NCBI RefSeq assembly: GCF_018860755.1
Contig: NZ_JAHKPW010000046.1
Span: forward strand, 1 to 36,959
Direction of reading: 5' to 3'
DNA length: 36,959 bases
Origin: Colwellia sp. D2M02
GTDB taxonomy: Bacteria; Pseudomonadota; Gammaproteobacteria; Enterobacterales; Alteromonadaceae
Below, piece after piece: positions 34,026 to 36,959 of this stretch. The notes under the pieces were generated by a model. It saw only the letters and a program-made list of their open reading frames with translations, was not told the origin of the DNA and did no database searches. The translations under genes and the position numbers were made by a program. Each line of letters starts with the position of its first letter. Within the stretch, counting starts at the first letter, position 1.

Positions 34026-34823
34026 ATGCACGCAGTACATCGTTTACACCTATATCGCAAAAGCCAAAGCACCACTACCTATAAATCACGAGGACAACGT
34101 GTTGTTCGCTGTGAGTTATGTCAATTAGCTAAACCATTTTGTATTTGTGCATTAGCACCTAAAGCTGAGCAAATTAACACTAATGCGGCTTTTTTATTGC
34201 TGATGTATGACACAGAAGTATTAAAGCCTAGCAATACAGGAAAACTAATTGCTGATTTAATTCCTGATACCTTTGCTTATCTTTGGTCACGAACTGAAGA
34301 AAATAATGAGTTATTGGCTTTGCTTAATGACGATAAATGGCAACCTTTTGTTGTTTTTCCTCAAGAGTATGCTGAACAAGAGCGCAAAGTTTTTACTAAT
34401 CAGGTTAGCTGTGGTGAAGGAAAAAGGCCATTATTTATTATGCTTGATGGTAGTTGGCGAGAAGCTAAAAAAATGTTTCGTAAGAGCCCATATTTAAATA
34501 AATTCCCTATGGTATCTTTTGACGGTAAAGCTGCGTTTAATCAGAAATCAATAGATGTTAACTATTCACCTGTGGGGGATGAATCACGTTATACAGTTAG
34601 AAAAACAGAGCTAGAGTACCAATTCTCTACTGCTGAAGTTGGCGCAAGAGTGTTAGATATGTTTGGTGAACATGACAATGCTCAGTTGTTAGATTTATGG
34701 TTTGATGTATTCAATTTTCAATACCAAAAGGGTGTTTGTCAGCGAAATAAAGGTAATATTAATTCACTGAGTAATTATGATGATTTTTTACAACACTACC
34801 TTCACAACGTTACGGCTAAGTAA
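34026..34823 (+). CDS. tapT: DTW-domain tRNA-uridine aminocarboxypropyltransferase
   Basis: Predicted to add the aminocarboxypropyl group from S-adenosylmethionine to a tRNA uridine (acp3U), as shown for E. coli TapT (YfiP). The 265-residue protein has a zinc-binding-like cluster C29-x2-C32-x6-C39-x-C41, the DTW-family core LDGSWREAKKMFRKSPYL (DGSW here), and YTVRKTELEYQFSTAEVGA. The region after about 240 is a divergent tail. The start codon lies just behind the preceding terminator, so any promoter must overlap the terminator region or lie upstream. The stop lies inside the beginning of a 15-bp repeat tract. The precise tRNA target is inferred from the family. Confidence 0.85.
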   Translation: MHAVHRLHLYRKSQSTTTYKSRGQRVVRCELCQLAKPFCICALAPKAEQINTNAAFLLLMYDTEVLKPSNTGKLIADLIPDTFAYLWSRTEENNELLALLNDDKWQPFVVFPQEYAEQERKVFTNQVSCGEGKRPLFIMLDGSWREAKKMFRKSPYLNKFPMVSFDGKAAFNQKSIDVNYSPVGDESRYTVRKTELEYQFSTAEVGARVLDMFGEHDNAQLLDLWFDVFNFQYQKGVCQRNKGNINSLSNYDDFLQHYLHNVTAK

Positions 34824-34980
34824 GGTACTACTAAGTAAAGTACTGTTAACTAAATGAGCCGTTAGTAAATAACCCATTAGTAAATAACCCATTAGTAAAT
34901 AACCCATTAGTAAATAACCCATTAGTAAATAACCCATTAGTAAATTATTCGTTAGTAAATTACCCGCTAGTAAATGTTAC
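34815..34980 (+). repeat. 15-bp minisatellite downstream of tapT
   Basis: The core is eight 15-base units from 34861 to 34980. Copies 2-5 (34876-34935) are identical ATTAGTAAATAACCC, copy 1 differs at one base, and copies 6-8 are degenerate. Three more degenerate units of 15-16 bases (GCTAAGTAAGGTACT, ACTAAGTAAAGTACT and a GTTAACTAAATGAGCC unit) extend left to 34815, so the tract includes the last two codons and stop of tapT. All frames either contain stops or lack a start codon, so it is non-coding. Confidence 0.95.
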
Positions 34981-35221
34981 GAATAATCATGAACTTAAAA
35001 ATTTATTTAAGCTTCTACATTAAATAAATTTCATTGAGTAAGTTAACGTTAAGGTAAACATATACTTAGCGTTAACTTGTAAATATTAGTTTGCATGCTT
35101 CATGCTCTTTGTCTTCTTTTTAATCACGTTAAAGCTAGTACTTATCAAATTAAAGCCTTAACTTAGCCTTATATCTCCTCACATAATACTTATAACGCTA
35201 CAGTTGATATTAAGGTTTACT
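34824..35221 (+). other. Intergenic region between tapT and mmsA
   Basis: These 398 bases hold the 15-bp minisatellite, a 14-base-arm inverted repeat at 35040-35078 and otherwise AT-rich sequence. No credible gene is visible. TAAGG at 35211-35215 is the mmsA ribosome binding site. I could not identify a convincing promoter. Confidence 0.7.
35040..35078 (+). repeat. Long inverted repeat upstream of mmsA
   Basis: AAGTTAACGTTAAG (35040-35053) and CTTAGCGTTAACTT (35065-35078) pair over 14 bases with one T-G mismatch around an 11-base loop. There is no T-run on either side. It may be a regulator site for mmsA or the tapT transcript end. It lies 144 bases before the mmsA start. Confidence 0.6.
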
Positions 35222-36724
35222 ATGACAGTTAAAGAAATTCCCCTCATTATTGGTGGCGAAAAAATTCGCTCAAAATCAGATACTTGGTTAGATGTTTTAA
35301 ACCCTGCAACCCAAGAAGTTGTTGCGCGGGTGCCTGTGGCAACAAATGATGAAGTCACTGCGGCTCTTAACAGTGCAGCAGAAGCCTTTAAAAGCTGGTC
35401 TAAAGTTTCTTTGACCAATAGAATGCGTATTATGTTGCAGTTTCAACAGCTAGTTCGTGAACATACTCAAGAGCTAGCAGAGTTAGTGACGTTAGAGCAT
35501 GGAAAAACATTACCTGATGCAGTGGGCGAAGTAGGGCGAGCGTTAGAGGCTATTGAAAATGCCTGCTTAATCACGCGTTTACAATTAGGTGAAATGGCTA
35601 ATAATGCTGCGACTGATGTAGATACTTATACTTTGCATAAGCCGCTGGGTGTTGGTTTAGGCATAACTGCGTTCAACTTTCCTTTAATGCTACCTGCCTT
35701 TATGTTTCCTGCTGCTATTGCTTGTGGTAATACCTTTATTTTAAAACCGTCAGAGCAAGATCCCTCATCAACTATTCGCTTAGTAGAGTTAGCGATTGAA
35801 GCTGGTATACCAGCAGGCGTTTTAAATGTAGTCCATGGTGGTGAAGCTGTTGTAAATCAACTTATCTCCAGTGAAGAAGTTAAAGCAGTTTCTTTCATTG
35901 GCTCAACCGCCATCGGCACTCAGGTTTACGATCTTGCGGGTAAACATGGTAAAAGAGCCCAAGCAATGATGGGCGCTAAAAATCATATGGTAATAATGCC
36001 TGATGCTAATAAAGATAGAGCTATTAACGATTTATTAGGCTCAGCCTTTGGTGCGGCAGGTCAGCGCTGTATGGCAAATCCTGTGACGATATTAGTAGGA
36101 GAAACCCGTAATTGGTTACCTGAAATTGTCGAACGAGCGAAACTGATGAAAGTAGGACCTGGTACTCAACTTGATGCTGATTTAGGGCCTGTAGTTTCAC
36201 CACAAGCCAAAGCTCGTATTATCTCTTTATTAGATTCAGGTGTTGAGCAAGGCGCGAATATATTAGTTGATGGTAGAAATTGTCAAGTTGAAGGGTACCC
36301 TAATGGTAACTTTGTTGGACCAACTCTGTTTACTGGCGTAACTACTGACATGGATATTTATACCCAAGAAATATTTGGACCCGCTTTGTGTGTACTGGAA
36401 GCAGATACGTTAGATGAAGCGATAGCGATTATTAATGCTAACCCAAACGGTAATGGTACTTCATTATTTACCTCATCGGGCTGGGCAGCACGAAAATTTG
36501 AAAATGATATTGATGTTGGCCAAGTTGGTATTAATGTGCCAATTCCTGTCCCAGTAGCTTATTTTAGCTTTACCGGTTCACGTGGTTCAAAGCTAGGTGA
36601 TTTAGGCCCTAATGGTAAACAAGTGGTCAGCTTTTGGACTTATACTAAATCGGTCACAGCAAGATGGTTTGAGCCAGATCACCAAGACGGATCAACTGTG
36701 CACACCACTATTAGTTTGAAATAG
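35222..36724 (+). CDS. mmsA: MmsA, CoA-acylating methylmalonate-semialdehyde dehydrogenase
   Basis: Oxidises methylmalonate semialdehyde (or malonate semialdehyde) to propionyl-CoA (or acetyl-CoA) in valine, beta-alanine and inositol breakdown. I chose the ATG at 35222 (TAAGG six bases upstream) over an in-frame TTG at 35204. The 500-residue protein has the ALDH fold, with [31 protein letters not shown] and [21 protein letters not shown]. The catalytic cysteine C283 is in [12 protein letters not shown], which marks the MmsA group. The C-terminus contains [19 protein letters not shown]. Partner genes of a valine operon (mmsB, acyl-CoA dehydrogenase) are not in the window and may lie further right or be absent. 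Confidence 0.94.
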   Translation: MTVKEIPLIIGGEKIRSKSDTWLDVLNPATQEVVARVPVATNDEVTAALNSAAEAFKSWSKVSLTNRMRIMLQFQQLVREHTQELAELVTLEHGKTLPDAVGEVGRALEAIENACLITRLQLGEMANNAATDVDTYTLHKPLGVGLGITAFNFPLMLPAFMFPAAIACGNTFILKPSEQDPSSTIRLVELAIEAGIPAGVLNVVHGGEAVVNQLISSEEVKAVSFIGSTAIGTQVYDLAGKHGKRAQAMMGAKNHMVIMPDANKDRAINDLLGSAFGAAGQRCMANPVTILVGETRNWLPEIVERAKLMKVGPGTQLDADLGPVVSPQAKARIISLLDSGVEQGANILVDGRNCQVEGYPNGNFVGPTLFTGVTTDMDIYTQEIFGPALCVLEADTLDEAIAIINANPNGNGTSLFTSSGWAARKFENDIDVGQVGINVPIPVPVAYFSFTGSRGSKLGDLGPNGKQVVSFWTYTKSVTARWFEPDHQDGSTVHTTISLK

Positions 36725-36763
36725 AGTACCCAGTTTATCTTGAGCATATTAGCAGTGCATTAG

Positions 36764-36959
36764 GGGCTGTTGAACTTTCGCGGTTAAATTTTGTTCGAGA
36801 TAAAAGCGTTTTAATCGCGGCGGACAGTGTGTTGCCTAGTCATTCTAAGCAAAGACTGTTCAACAAAGAATAAAACGCTTTTAGCCGAATCCTTCGGACA
36901 GCGTTTGTTGGTCATTTTTACTGCGTTATCAACTTTTTTATGTGACGCTACATGGATGC
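36764..36959 (+). repeat. Structured repeat element, possible mobile-element end (incomplete)
   Basis: Begins about 40 bases after mmsA and runs off the window. It contains several self-similar parts. TGTTGAAC (36768-36775) is inverted relative to GTTCAACA (36858-36865). TAAAAGCGTTTTA (36801-36813) and its exact reverse complement TAAAACGCTTTTA lie at 36871-36883. GGACAGTGTGTTG and GGACAGCGTTTGTTGG form a direct near-repeat, and CCGAA/TTCGG makes a hairpin at 36885-36897. No open reading frame of note. The base composition and palindromes differ from the flanking intergenic DNA. It resembles a dispersed intergenic repeat or non-autonomous element; the family was not identified. Confidence 0.5.

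Noticed and set aside
34850..34980. Open frame through the minisatellite encoding repeated LVNNP
   Set aside because: It has no start codon after the preceding stop at 34847 and no ribosome binding site. The core copies are identical at all positions, as expected of slippage rather than coding selection.

Overview
The window reads as a chromosome segment of an AT-rich marine gammaproteobacterium of the order Alteromonadales, most likely Colwelliaceae (Colwellia or Thalassotalea type). This rests on three things: the gene order of the polar-flagellum and chemotaxis cluster, the protein sequences, and the low-GC codon use. No ribosomal RNA or other marker was available, so the family-level placement is inference.

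Positions 1 to about 20400 hold one long plus-strand polar flagellum and chemotaxis supercluster. It starts with fliL-fliM-fliN-fliO-fliP-fliQ-fliR-flhB (rotor switch, stator helper and type III export gate). A well-formed sigma-54 promoter at about 5930 precedes flhA-flhF-flhG-fliA (export gate, pole selection, flagellar number control, sigma-28). Then come cheY-cheZ-cheA-cheB, a second-type stator pair motC-motD, the polar array-placement genes parC (ParA-like) and parP (CheW-like), cheW, and fipA (DUF2802, FlhF recruitment). Many genes abut or overlap, and a 13-bp-stem terminator follows cheW. CheA has no obvious folded P2 domain. It carries three copies of a short acidic motif ending in LLDELHG that resembles the CheY-binding end of FliM and the CheZ tail encoded in the same cluster.

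Positions 20500 to 24700 hold housekeeping genes: mlaA (outer-membrane lipid asymmetry), ribH-nusB-thiL-pgpA (riboflavin, antitermination, thiamine, phospholipid), and a stand-alone ribosome hibernation factor ending in a clear terminator.

Positions 24800 to 29200 hold an RND efflux pair (lipoprotein adaptor plus inner-membrane pump) with a strong terminator and no adjacent outer-membrane channel or regulator. Two small minus-strand genes follow (DUF2986 and an unrecognised membrane protein). Divergent from these, on the plus strand, are dbpA (23S rRNA helicase), a zapE/AFG1-type ATPase gene, a YggN-like (DUF2884) secreted protein, a DTW-domain tRNA modification enzyme, and mmsA (methylmalonate-semialdehyde dehydrogenase).

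The last 2.2 kb has two non-coding repeat features: a 15-bp minisatellite downstream of the DTW gene, and a structured, repeat-rich segment after mmsA that runs off the window and looks like a dispersed element or mobile-element end. I saw no tRNA, rRNA, CRISPR, prophage or complete insertion sequence.
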